Assembly: GCF_050948215.1 (NCBI RefSeq)
Contig: NC_135151.1
Location: 11,200,220-11,264,219, forward strand
Source: Halictus rubicundus
Taxonomy: Eukaryota; Arthropoda; Insecta; Hymenoptera; Halictidae
DNA length: 64,000 nt
Direction of reading: 5' to 3'
Shown: piece after piece, positions 11,069 to 22,522 of the stretch
Numbering within the stretch: position 1 is the first letter of the stretch
Layout of the letters: every line of letters begins with the position of its first letter
Translations under genes and position numbers: made by a program
Notes under the pieces: generated by a model
What the model was told of the DNA's origin: nothing
The model's database searches: none
Seen by the model: the letters and a program-made list of their open reading frames with translations, nothing else

Positions 11069-14000
11069 TTATAGTGCATCTTTGATCCTAATCTCCCGAT
11101 CACATTCCTCAAGCTCTTCATCTTTATTTACATCGTGCCAGGGACCAAAGGAGCCTCCAGACTTCTCTATGGTAGCCCATACGTCTAGGCTCTCCCCCGG
11201 GGGAACTTCGTATCCATTTTCCAGACCCCGAGAGTTCGAGGGCGTCTTGCAGTTGTCCTTGGACTCCTTGCGCAGGACCGTATCCACCTCCACTGATGTG
11301 AAAAATGCCACCGACATCGGAAGATCCTTCATGCCCACTCTCGAGGCGCAAAAGCACCTAGTCAGAAGATTGGTGACGTGCATAGCTAAAGCCGCGTTGT
11401 ACTTGTACTGCGACGGAACGAGGTACCTAACCTCGTCGTGGAAGGACAAACAGAACCTTATATTATCCTTCATCAGCCACTTCATTGAGACCAACATCAA
11501 GTGCAGGAAGTCAACTGCACCGCTCTGAACCACCCAGTTCACCTTCGTGGGCAAGCCATTGCTGTTGGTCTGCGTCTCCAAGGCTCTGGTTAGCCTGGAG
11601 TTCAAGAAAGGAGTGACAGGTTGAGGACTCTCAGCGATCTCCTCCAGCCTGTTGAACATAGCTGACTCCGAGCCACCTTTCCACTTGCCTCTGTCAAACA
11701 TCTCTGGCACTGTCTTGCCAAACATTTTGGCTACCTTGTACGCATCATAGGAGGAATGCTGCACATCATCTATGTCACAGTTGATGTACTCCTCCTTCAA
11801 CCTGTACACCTTCTTGCCTTTAGTCATGGTGAACATCTTCCTAGACTTAGCCGCAGCCTCTGCGTCCGTCATGGTCGGATTAAACTGCTTCAGGAGTCTC
11901 TCCGCAAACTTCTGACCTGCGCCGTAAATTCTAGCATAATTGATAACCTTAGCTTGATTTCTTGATATCCCAACAGCCTTTGCCGTGACACTGTGCATAT
12001 CTGTTTCGTTCGATTTAGTGCCTATTAAGGTCATCCAACCGAAAGGTGTGGCACCGTGGATTTTTTTATAGTAAGCGTCTCCCAGCATGGATGCAATCCA
12101 GAGTTCCTGGCTGTCTACATCGGCTCCGACGATGTTGTACCCTGGAGGAGCCTGTATCATGGCCCTCAGCTCGGAGCCAACGCGATCCTCGTTAGCATTG
12201 GATGCAGTCATCCATGTTGGCTCCACTGCGCGCCTTGTTAGCGTCCCCGAAACGACTACCAACGGAATAATCGCCCCATACTGAAACGACTTGGCCGTAC
12301 CCTTGATAGTGTCTGGCAAATGGGAGTCATCAAACCATACCACAAACTGTGACATAATCCTGTCTCTGTTGTTCCTCCAATAGGAAAGCATTTTGGCGAT
12401 TTTTAATATCTCTGCCGCACTGTTGTCTGATCCAGCGAGAACATTTTCGGAGAATTTGTTCAAGAAGTCTTTAGCCATGGGATTACCCACGTTGTAGTTC
12501 CCTCCGTCCTTGTGTGGCAACTTGAGGAAGTAGCAGCAGTCGTCTATGACTGTGTCGCACCAAACTGCGCTGCCTTTGTAGATTGTACTAATGTCAAAGT
12601 CTCCTTTTATCTTCTTTTTCTTGTACCAGTAGTCTGGCTTGTGTAAATTGCTCTCTACGTTTTTATTTAGAGTCGTCATCGTATACTCTGCTTCCTCGGG
12701 AGAACGTTCTGCTAATCTTAGAGGACACTGGGCCAAGAGCTGCTTTATAGGTATTTTAGTCTCTACATTTGTGTCCGTGAAAGGTACCAAGATTCCCCAG
12801 CCCTTGTCTCTTATGTAGTGCAAGGGATAATGTTCCCATGTGAGATTCAAGAGCTTCGGGACGATTTGCATGGAAGTGCTTATGTTGTGTGGACCTGGAA
12901 CCCAATTCTCGTCGTTAAGCTTAGAGCAGAGTTTCCTATACCATGCTGGATAGCCTAGCATGTGTGGCATCTTAGCAGGCAAGAGCTTCCTCGTTTCTTT
13001 TAAATATCCAAACTCCTTCTCCAAAGGATCTTCCTCGCCCTCATCGTCAGTAAGATATTTCTGCGCGTCAGTCTTCTCTTTTTCTGTATCCGGTGGTACA
13101 TAGTTCTTTTTAAGATTCGCATACCTTGCCGGCGATTTTAATCTAATATCCTGAGTGCTCCAATCTTCGCTCCACATCCATAGATCTTCTTTATACTTCT
13201 CATCGTGCATAAGGCGACACACGGCATTGGCCCTCTGAGCCAGAATAAAGGTAGTTTCATATTTCAAGTCCTCGAACGTAGACTCTGACTCGTCTATGTA
13301 CTTCTGCCAATTCAAATTCGTGGGCAAGTACGCAGATCCAAGTTCCAGCATTCCTGCCAAGGTAACAGGATGGGGAAATCTTTCCTGGAAAATAGGAAAC
13401 AAGCAGCGTAACACGTTGTGCGTTGCAGCTACGTCGTTCGCGCAATAGGTCATCAAAGAATTGAAATCATCTTTTATATCGCTTAGAGTACCCTCTATAA
13501 ATATGTTCCTGGATTCCTTCTCTATTTCATGTCCACAATAAAATTTATGGACCTCTGCCAGGCTGTTTAAAGATGTCTGCATCTGCAAATTCATTTTCTC
13601 AATGCTATCTTTCTTCCCACTTAAAAGTCCTCTTTGATAGCTGCTAATTCCACTAATGGATATGTGAAGAGACATCGTGTCGATAAACCTCAGTCCCGTG
13701 GGATTTAACCAATACTGTTCTTTGATCTTACTCCTATCGAATGATACGTTATGACCCACTACAATTTTTGGCTTCTTGTGAAAGCTGGTCAGTCTCTCTC
13801 CATGTTCCATAGGCTTGCTTTCTATCGGTATCAATTGATCCATAGTAAACTGCTGCCCTTCGAACTGCGTACTTACACCGTCCATTAAGGACTTCGACAC
13901 CCAACTGTACCATGCTTTATTAGTTACTGCAGTGGCAATTGTCGGTAGAGGCCCCTCTTTCATACAAACTTCTGTATCGAAAATTATACCATCCTCTAAT

Positions 14001-14770
14001 GGATAGTCTACAGGTTCTACTCCATTTGCTGTGTACCTGGTCCAGCCTTCTTTAAATACCCATTGATCCGGCATCTTAGGAACTTCTTTCATAATATCAT
14101 TAATAATTGCTAAATAAGGTCTAATTTGTGCTTCTCCAATATTATAAAAATGTTGTTCTATATTGTTGCCTTCCAATGGTGGCAACTTAAGATTTACATT
14201 TGGAAATCTAGATGCTTCCTCAGTCCTAATCCCATATACATTTAAATTTTCTTTTATTGATGTGATTTCTTTACTGGAACATTCTTCTTGTCTATAGAAA
14301 TTCTTAAATATCTGTTCATGTAAAGGCTTTGAAAGCATTTGTATATTGATCGCATTAACTCTTGTGTTATCGTCGTGGACTTCCACATTGGTTTTGCTTT
14401 CTATGTTCTTTACTTCTGCAGTTTCTACAATGGTACTTACATTGCCGCTATCCTTTGTTAAGATTTTTGCAAGAACTTCAAATGTTTCCGACGATCCTCC
14501 ACCTTCGTCGCGTATATTTTCTGCATTTGGTGGAAATGTTGAGTCGGAATGCGACTTCTTGGCAACCTCATTTTCATTACTATCATCTCGATGATTTCTT
14601 TTGTCGGCACCTTTCAGAGAGGTTAGGATCGTCGAATACTCTTCCACCGAATGCCACTTTCCTTTCCGGAAAACTTTCTTCGTGACACGTTTATAATCGG
14701 AAACATCAGCGTTATACTTTGTAGCGGTGGATTTGCAACAATTAGAAATACGTATCACGCAACTTTTCAT
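11069..14770 (-). CDS. PolG1: Mitochondrial DNA polymerase gamma catalytic subunit
   Basis: Family A polymerase that replicates and proofreads mitochondrial DNA in the matrix. One uninterrupted frame of 1233 residues, near the 1145-1239 of fly and human enzymes. The frame extends to 14854, but the first ATG is at 14770; the basic N-terminus after it (MKSCVIRISNCCKS) suits a mitochondrial targeting peptide. 3'-5' exonuclease motifs: DTEVC (about 265), VGHNVSFDR (338) and YCANDVAATHNV (442). Polymerase motifs: A, ADVDSQELWIASMLGDA (about 884); B, RNQAKVINYARIYGAG (937); C, SFHDEV (about 1112). Residues 30-200 are an acidic, low-similarity insert before the exonuclease. All catalytic acidic residues I can recognise are present. 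It is intronless in coding sequence, unlike its neighbours. Confidence 0.96.
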   Translation of the reverse strand: MKSCVIRISNCCKSTATKYNADVSDYKRVTKKVFRKGKWHSVEEYSTILTSLKGADKRNHRDDSNENEVAKKSHSDSTFPPNAENIRDEGGGSSETFEVLAKILTKDSGNVSTIVETAEVKNIESKTNVEVHDDNTRVNAINIQMLSKPLHEQIFKNFYRQEECSSKEITSIKENLNVYGIRTEEASRFPNVNLKLPPLEGNNIEQHFYNIGEAQIRPYLAIINDIMKEVPKMPDQWVFKEGWTRYTANGVEPVDYPLEDGIIFDTEVCMKEGPLPTIATAVTNKAWYSWVSKSLMDGVSTQFEGQQFTMDQLIPIESKPMEHGERLTSFHKKPKIVVGHNVSFDRSKIKEQYWLNPTGLRFIDTMSLHISISGISSYQRGLLSGKKDSIEKMNLQMQTSLNSLAEVHKFYCGHEIEKESRNIFIEGTLSDIKDDFNSLMTYCANDVAATHNVLRCLFPIFQERFPHPVTLAGMLELGSAYLPTNLNWQKYIDESESTFEDLKYETTFILAQRANAVCRLMHDEKYKEDLWMWSEDWSTQDIRLKSPARYANLKKNYVPPDTEKEKTDAQKYLTDDEGEEDPLEKEFGYLKETRKLLPAKMPHMLGYPAWYRKLCSKLNDENWVPGPHNISTSMQIVPKLLNLTWEHYPLHYIRDKGWGILVPFTDTNVETKIPIKQLLAQCPLRLAERSPEEAEYTMTTLNKNVESNLHKPDYWYKKKKIKGDFDISTIYKGSAVWCDTVIDDCCYFLKLPHKDGGNYNVGNPMAKDFLNKFSENVLAGSDNSAAEILKIAKMLSYWRNNRDRIMSQFVVWFDDSHLPDTIKGTAKSFQYGAIIPLVVVSGTLTRRAVEPTWMTASNANEDRVGSELRAMIQAPPGYNIVGADVDSQELWIASMLGDAYYKKIHGATPFGWMTLIGTKSNETDMHSVTAKAVGISRNQAKVINYARIYGAGQKFAERLLKQFNPTMTDAEAAAKSRKMFTMTKGKKVYRLKEEYINCDIDDVQHSSYDAYKVAKMFGKTVPEMFDRGKWKGGSESAMFNRLEEIAESPQPVTPFLNSRLTRALETQTNSNGLPTKVNWVVQSGAVDFLHLMLVSMKWLMKDNIRFCLSFHDEVRYLVPSQYKYNAALAMHVTNLLTRCFCASRVGMKDLPMSVAFFTSVEVDTVLRKESKDNCKTPSNSRGLENGYEVPPGESLDVWATIEKSGGSFGPWHDVNKDEELEECDREIRIKDAL

Positions 14771-15400
14771 TTCCAGTTCACTGTTTTCAACTCTGTTGGC
14801 GATTTCATAATAAATAGCAATGTGTTCAACACGTGACTCAACAATGCATTTCACAGTGATTTTATTAATGCATTCTTAAAAGCTCATTAGTAATAAACCA
14901 CATTAAATAAGAGCTTACCTGTTTATTCTTAATACTAATCAGAGAATAGTAAACGTTTCAAGTAAATCGGAAAGTTTAATAAACTTGACGAAGTTATGTA
15001 TCAAACATTTTAAACTTCAGCGTGTCGCCATGTTAAGTCATCAAACGCGCAATTTCAAAACTTCCCAGCTTCTATACTCATAGATTGATAACAAAATCCG
15101 TGCTAAATATAAACGTGACAATATTTTCTATAAAATCTATTAATATCGGAAACACCTATTATTAATAGAAAAAAAAATTAAAATTTATACGTCGCATGCA
15201 AGTACGATAGCGTAAAAGCAATTAAAGGAAATACCTCGATAAAATGCACACTGGTGGGATTAATGAGATTAAAAGATCGATAAAATAAAGAAAATTATTG
15301 CTTTGATGGATTTTTTAAACATCACCTAATTTCTGTTGCGTATATAGCACAGTGACCACGACGACATCTTCGTAGCGTCTGCCAGTTTATTGTGTTCATC
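14771..15400. promoter_or_regulatory. Divergent promoter region of PolG and CEP97
   Basis: About 630 AT-rich bases between two divergent starts. TATATAGC at 15341-15348 stands about 55 bases before the CEP97 ATG and could be a TATA element. No other motif is assigned; a bidirectional promoter is inferred only from the layout. Confidence 0.45.
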
Positions 15401-18400
15401 ATGGCTTCGACGGGTTAGTGTAAATTTAACATATATTTTATGATTTTTCAGGACTATATCATGATAAAAACGTTTTAGATGTTTTCAACATGTTCTCGTT
15501 TTTCACGATGGCAATTATTGGTTCGGTGTACGCGTAAAAACAGCATAATTACGTTGCGGTTTCGTGGTTGTCACATTTGACGTTTCTCGTCGTGTGTCGC
15601 GTGGAAACTTCTGCGAGTTTCTTCGACATTTCATCGGTTTAGCAATGGTAATGGTGGAATCGTTTCTTTCCGTAGAATCCTCGACCTGCGAGACACTTGA
15701 TTTAAGCGGTCAGGGACTTAAAAAGCTCTCCCGTTGTCCGTCGGATGCAGATATCAGTACATTGATCTTAGACGATAATGAGCTCCAGCGTCTCGATAAT
15801 CTTGATTCTTATCACAGAATTACGAAGGTAATGCATTTAAACGTAGCAACTTAAGCGTACAATTTGTTTCTGTATATTTTCACGCTAAAGCACAGTGTCA
15901 TATTACGTATCTCTTCCATTGACATGTTAACAGCTACATGTTGTGCGACAAATAAACCTCACCCACTACTAACAAATGTAAAATTTCAGCTTTCGATCGT
16001 AAGAAACCAATTGTTACGGATGTATGGTGTATCAAAGTTACATAATCTCGTAACTCTGAATTTAGCGAATAATGGTATCTTAACCATAGAAGGCATTAAG
16101 GATATGATAAATTTAAGAACTCTTTGCTTAGCTGGCAACAATATAAAGGTATACTTATTTACATACTTTGCTCTTATGGTAGTGATTCGTTTACTGCAAC
16201 AATGACATAACTTGAAATTTCCATAACGTTAACACAAATATAAAATATATATAAAAAACCCTACATTTCATAAATGTTTTTGATGTAAACTTTTTAAAAA
16301 TAGTGTACTCCAGTATACATTACAAAATAAATGAATGAAATAGCTATTTTTACGTAAACATTACTGTAGAAATGTGTGTGAGTGTTAAATAAGAATATTA
16401 TATTTATACTACCGTGTGTTATTGCTACAAAAATATAACAATTTAGAACACTGTTGCAGTAAATGAGCAATATTTCGGTAGAATGATTATATAAGTTTGT
16501 TAATGTTACATTAATTTGTATAGTCTATCGAGCATTTACAAACAAACACAAAATTGGAGCATCTAGATCTGTCTGAGAACAGCATCAGTCATTTTTCAGA
16601 CATTTCGTATTTGAAAAATTTAAAGGTAATATTCTTTTCGATTTATAGTAATCGATCTTTTCATTTGTGTTAGTTGGGAGTGTATTAACAATGAATTGTC
16701 GTAACATTTTAGGAACTTTTCTTGCATAATAATCGCATTATAACATTGCGGCAGTGTGAACGCTACTTACCCACTTCGATAGAAACATTTACATTGGCAA
16801 ATAACAACATTACTGATTTGAATGAAATGTCACATTTAGCTAATCTGAAAAATTTGATCCATTTCTCGATTGCCCATAATCCATGTGTCAGTATGGCAGG
16901 TAATAGTATGTATCCTTTTTACTACATTATATATGTTTTATATGTCCATCTAGATATTAGAGATGGATTAGTAGCGTACCGAAGACGTTCTTTTACATAT
17001 AGACAAAAGAGATGTGATATTTTAATATATTCAGTATTATTTTAGAATTACTCTTTCTCATAAACTATCATGCTTGTAGAAAGCTACACACAAAAAGAAA
17101 AATGTTTATACTAACAGTAGACTTACAGCTATAGCTTATTCTTCTTAACAAATAGCTAATAGTGGGTTTGACTATCGTCCTTTTGTTATCAATTGGTGTA
17201 TGAGCTTAATATCGATTGACGGCTATCCTGTTGATCCTATCGAAAGGTAGGTCTTTCTTTCGAAGATACTGTAAGTACTTATAATGTAGTGGTATGTTGG
17301 TCTGAACAGTCGAAATTGATTTGAAATTATGGCCACTCAGTTTAAAGGCAGAGTGGCTATATTCTCAGGGACGCGGTAGACAATTCCGTGTTGGTGAACA
17401 TGCACTGCTTGCTCAATACTTAGCGTCCGTCTGCCCTCTCTCCGGTGAATCGCTCGAAAACGAGACCGACAGGAAGCTTAGGCTGATTCTGAGTAAAGCG
17501 CAGCATCATCAGCAGCAATTGAATCAACAAAGCGACGCTGGAAGTGTGCACAGCTTGAGTAGCGTCGGAATGAGTCCTTCACCGGCCACTAGGCGTAGAC
17601 TTAGTCATATCAGGACAAATTCACCTAGACGTGCCAGTGAGTCCAATTAATCCTTTTAAGGTTCTCTTAATTTCTTCTTCGTACGATCAGGAATCAAATT
17701 TCTCTCCATTTCGATCTGTAATCGTGGACTAGCAGTGATGTACACTTTCCAGTCGTCATGCACATTATACATGTCCTAGTTATAATGTGTTTTCTCTAGT
17801 TGCGCCAATGTTGACATACTATGAAGATAAATGCTTACAGTCACCAAAATTTTATGAAGCAAAGTACTGTGTGTGCCATTCACCTTGTAAAGGTATCCAA
17901 AGTCAGAATGAGGATATATCACATACGGCTATAACTGCGTTATATGGACATGTGTACAAATCTGAGACTGCATTACTATGCTAAAAAACAGCTCGAGCTA
18001 AAAATCATGTTAAACAATTTCTGAGAAATACTGTCTACACACTACGAACGAATTTCACCTTAGATTAATGCACATGTTTCTGTCTCTCATGCCTAGTATG
18101 TAGTATGTTTTTACGAATTGCTTTTTTAAGCTTATAGCGCTAACGACTTTGGAGAATGAAAGATAAAACGATGTTATGATAACAATGCTAATTAGAGGAT
18201 TTGGTTAGCAAATTATTCATTTGACGATTTGGAAATACATTTCACGTAGTTCACAATTCTTCTATTGTTTCTCTAGTCTTTAGTCGAATATCATTTGCAC
18301 GCTTCTGCTAGCAGAGCTAGCCCCAAACAACATGAGCATAACAAAACACACCTATCTACTTAAGAGACAAATTACAAATATAATATTTACATATATATAT

Positions 18401-20659
18401 ATATACATATATAAAATGCATGATACTTAATTAGGTACCTCGAGAAATTCATTAAGAATACGATCTCCAGACAGGATGATAGCTAGTTGTCACACTGATG
18501 CCATGGTTTCCTCGTGCCACACTCTATTGAACGAAGATCACGAGACATTAATGACTCAAAGCTTGGATCCGAATATGCTGTGCAGCACTTTGAACCATAA
18601 GATGTTGAATAACCCTGTGTCAACTATCGAAGGTAGATCAAGAGCAAACGTAAAGTTGTCAATTGTTATCTAGCATTTATAATAATGATGATTGGTTTGC
18701 AGAAACATCTAGTCCTCTGCAGGCTGCGACGAAATTGGTACCAGTTCCAGAATCTTTAATGAGTCCAGACTTTCGCCCACCGTCTGGTCTGTCACGTGTG
18801 CTGGCGAAAACACCACCAAGTAAATTAACATCACCATGTCAGATCACGATGCCCTGTAAACCCATGACCGACGGAGATGGCAAAGCCATTCCCATAATAA
18901 ATACAGTGAACCCAATGGCAAAAACGAGTCTCAGCGCTATAAAAGCGAACGCACTTGTAAAAAGTAACTCCGCGACCAATTGCAACATTGGCAAGCCAAG
19001 TATTGCTAAGCCTGTCGTTACGAATCCTAGTAATAAATGTCCGCATAGCGTGAAGATTAATAACTATGTTCAAAGTAAAACGTTACCGGCACGACGAAGT
19101 ACAAAGAATTCGCCAAATCTAGGTAGAAGCATACAAAGGCCGAAAAGCGCTAATGATAAACTTAAAAGTAGTTTAATTAAGAAAAGTGGAGACGGGGACG
19201 CAGGTAATGCAACCCAGAGTAGCGACGAGGATAGCGAAGTGTGCCAAGCGAAATTGGATAGTATTCGCAACAGGGCCATCCAGAGAAGACAAGAAGATAG
19301 TAACAAAGGTAAGAGGTTTTTCAGAGGTGTCGGAGAGTTTTCGGTCGTTGTTATGTCTTCCATTTTTAAAGCAGATCAAGATGAGGCTGAGAAAGCAGCG
19401 ATATGCATCCAAAGGATGTGGCGAGGCTACCATACTAGGAATCTTAATAAAAAGGCAACTAACGTTCTGAAGACTATCGAAATGACGAGGTCGATTAAAT
19501 ATATCCAGTACGATCAGCGTTTCTGTATTATTAGACTGTGGATTTTTGTGCAAAACGAAAACTGTCTGTACTAATTGTCAGATACAGGAGCTACATAGAC
19601 GTTTATTTCTTTTCTTAGTTATTTTATGGAGTAAAAAACAATACAGCAGAATTTTTAAATCCTTTAAATGTCTTCACTATTTTGCATTTGATCTACACAT
19701 TTTTATTAAGTGCATAAAATCTGCAGTCTATTTTTTTATCAATTGATTAATTACAATGTTGCATGACTCATTGATCTTTTAGAAAACTTTCTACCGACAT
19801 GGAGGCCACTAGAACAGCTTTAGAGAGCGAGCATAAATTGCAGCTATTACAAATGCAAGCGATTAATGCATTATGGAAAAAAGTTGTTAGTCTGCAGCCT
19901 AGTAGTAATCGAGAGTCTGCGAATAATGAAAATGAAAATCTAACACAGAATGCACGTGTTGTAACCAATTTAGCGCGGACGTGTAATTTATTGCATACTC
20001 AGGTAATATATGAATTACGCGATTGTAGTTTATTTAAACATTTTTATTGAATAATTTTGACGAAATCGATTCGCGTGCAGGTTCAACAATTACAAGATTC
20101 CATGTCAGAGATAAAACGATGCATGTCGAATATGCAAACGAAACAAAATCTGATTGACAACGCTGTCGCAACTCAAACTGAAATTTCTGCTGTTCATACA
20201 CCGGCAGGCGAAGAGAACACGTTTCCTTACACACGAGCGCACAGACCACAGACATTGCCAATTCATCAAACGATTCACGAAGGCAATGAGAACAAAAGTT
20301 TTGCATCGAATCTCATTGACAGCGTGTTAAAGAAAGTCTCCCAGTCCACCGATACAACGGATGATGAGGTCAATACCGATATATTGAACTCTAACGATAA
20401 TCCAGAATTAATAAATTCAAACGAACACGCGGACATGTTCAAAAGCTGTGAAGAGATTGGGGATCCTGAGTTTAAAGATGTAGCCTGTAGCGACGCGACG
20501 AAAGAATACGATGTAATCGATAATACCGTCATAAATGGCGAGGTTTGCGAGGAAACATTGTGTAAAGAGTTGCACAGTTTAATCGAGACGGAAATTACGT
20601 CGGAAAATGGCCAAAATCTTGATAAGGCGGAGAGCCCTGAAGAACTTGAGATAGAATAA
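15401..20659 (+). CDS. CEP97: Centrosomal protein of 97 kDa (CEP97)
   Basis: CEP97 works with CP110 at the distal centriole to cap centrioles and control ciliogenesis. Exons: 15401-15413, 15676-15827, 15990-16148, 16533-16625, 16713-16899, 17156-17246, 17341-17636, 17800-17892, 18471-18632, 18703-19308, 19375-19507, 19783-20002 and 20081-20659; all phases agree, giving about 927 residues. Leucine-rich repeats fill the N-terminus (LDLSGQGLKKL, LTLNLANNGI, LEHLDLSENSI, LFLHNNRI). The LRR cap ends with SLKAEWLYSQGRGRQFR, a CEP97 hallmark. An IQ motif (AAICIQRMWRGYHTR) lies in the exon at 19375, and coiled coil follows (ESEHKLQLLQMQ, VQQLQDSMSEIK). The 13-bp first coding exon encodes MAST plus one base; it was chosen because it joins in frame at a strong polypyrimidine acceptor. 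An unspliced ATG at 15645 is the alternative. Exon 17800-17892 fits in phase but has little homology support and could be optional. Confidence 0.9.
19532..19730. mobile_element. GACTGCGG-family MITE inside a CEP97 intron
   Basis: Best-preserved copy: TAGACTGTGGATTTTTGTGCA at the left, TGCATAAAATCTGCAGTCTA at the right, flanked by TA on both sides. It makes up about 199 of the 275 bases of the intron 19508-19782, starting 24 bases after the donor. Confidence 0.8.
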
Positions 20660-22522
20660 GTTTAATTTGCAAAAATTAGTACTCGAGAAAGTGAAGGTGC
20701 AAAGTCATAAGTTTGAAATAGAAGTAATGAAAAAGAAATTACGAATTACAGCGAACAGTGTTTAACACAGAAGCGAAAAACGATATCTAACTAAAAATGC
20801 TCACTGTACATAAATTACAAAATAGCTTTTATCGTATTCCGACAACAAAGTTTTATGGTTTTAGTCGCATGTATTTCCTACAGTTTGTAATGAAGAAGGA
20901 TGTGATATACTTTGATCTTGAATAAGTTCGAAAACTTTCCGAGATAAAGAATTAAAAGCTGAACAAATACCAGTCGCATAATTTAAAAAAAAAAAAGAAA
21001 AGTCACACCGCTAAACAGTTTTATCATGTATCGTCGTACATCGTGGTTATTGAAGCAATTTTGAAAAATTTTCCGTCCACATATCTGGCTCCTGAAAATT
21101 TCATCGATGTACAAAGTGTGTATTAATAACGTTGCGTATCGTAAAAGAAAAAACTTTGCCCCTTCTTAAAATGACGAAAAATGTTATTGTACAGGATGAA
21201 CAATGCGCTTGGCATCAATACATTCCAATGTCATTCGTCAGTTTCCAGATCGAAATACCTGTAGAATCATAGAAGTGAATTTTGATATATAAATGCATTC
21301 CTTGTAAGTGGCAGAAGAATTTTCAGTTTTGTTAAGATGTTGCCTGAATAACATTTCTATAGGTAATTATTCTATTTATTTTCTTATTTATTTATTTATT
21401 TATTTTGCTATTTCTTTAAGAGATGCGAGGTCTAGAGAAAAATGATAGTACTGGAGATGGTAGTTAGTAACAGAGTCATTTTTAATCTAGTCACTGCAAT
21501 AACTCATATGCTTGTAACTGCTGTAGATAATTAACTAAAACTTGTTACATAGGTATACAGTGTTATTAAAACAAAGAAACAGAATACCTTTCAACGAAAA
21601 CCAGATAATTAAATTGTTGAAAAGAACCGTGAGTTTTTTAATTATAACAAAAAAAGAGAGATTGCATTTAGCGACCTTTCATATGTGCGTGAACTTTACA
21701 CGTCTGTTTTTTATTTACAGTATTTAGCTATAAAAAGAACTCACGTTCTAGGATTACTACTGTAACGCAAAAAACTACATATGAGCTCCTACTAAAATAA
21801 TACCATAGTATTTATTTTGTGTGGCATGTTTTTGTCATGTGTCGCATAAAACATTTTAACACTCAGACTTGTTAAAAACTTGATATAAGTGTTCAATAAA
21901 TGAGTTGCATACACAGAACATTGGATCACAATTTGTTTCATATTGTTTCTTTTTTTTTCTTTGCTGAAATTAGGATTAGTCTTTATTGTTCGTAAATTGT
22001 TTTTTAGTTAATGCAATCGGACGAAATGTTAATCTATCTCATATGAATTGTGGGGATATAATCGTTCTCGTTGGAAATATATCTAAATGAAAAAACGATA
22101 AGGATGTTCAAATTATTGAAAAGTAATTACTGTAAATACCTGAGCAATATATTTATCATAACATAGTATACGCAACATTACAAATTTCTTTTACATAAGA
22201 AAATATGCGTTTCCACATCATCTTGAAAATTTTACGTCAATTCATTCTGTCCATAATAAACTATTAATATTAAATGATATATTAAAACATATATCATATA
22301 TGACAAGTTTAAAAAATACATTAAATATTATTTCTAATTTATACCAAAGTTGCTACTACAAGAAGATGTAAATATAAAAAATTGTTATATACTACTGTGT
22401 TGGTTATACCAAACAGTGCAACTTTCTACTCTACCTTGTCTTCAAAAAAGTTGGACAATAATAACACGAACGCCCTGTATAATTTTTGTATATTTACAAA
22501 TCTATTAAAAAATACTTTGGTT
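20660..22522. other. Convergent intergenic region, CEP97 and PPID 3' ends
   Basis: AT-rich sequence between two stop codons, presumably the two 3' untranslated regions. An ATTT-type low-complexity run lies at about 21363-21410, and an AATAAA within TTCAATAAATGAG near 21893 is a candidate CEP97 polyadenylation signal. No coding exon recognised. Confidence 0.5.

Noticed and set aside
10812..11528. 238-codon plus-strand frame across EIF1AD and PolG
   Set aside because: It is antisense to two well-supported genes and has no recognisable domain.
14771..14854. N-terminal extension of PolG to 14854
   Set aside because: The extension begins with GTG and contains no ATG; the first methionine codon is at 14770 and fits a targeting peptide.
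17787..17984. Full 65-codon frame as a separate gene
   Set aside because: Only 17800-17892 is bounded by a good acceptor and donor and fits CEP97 phase; the rest is intron.
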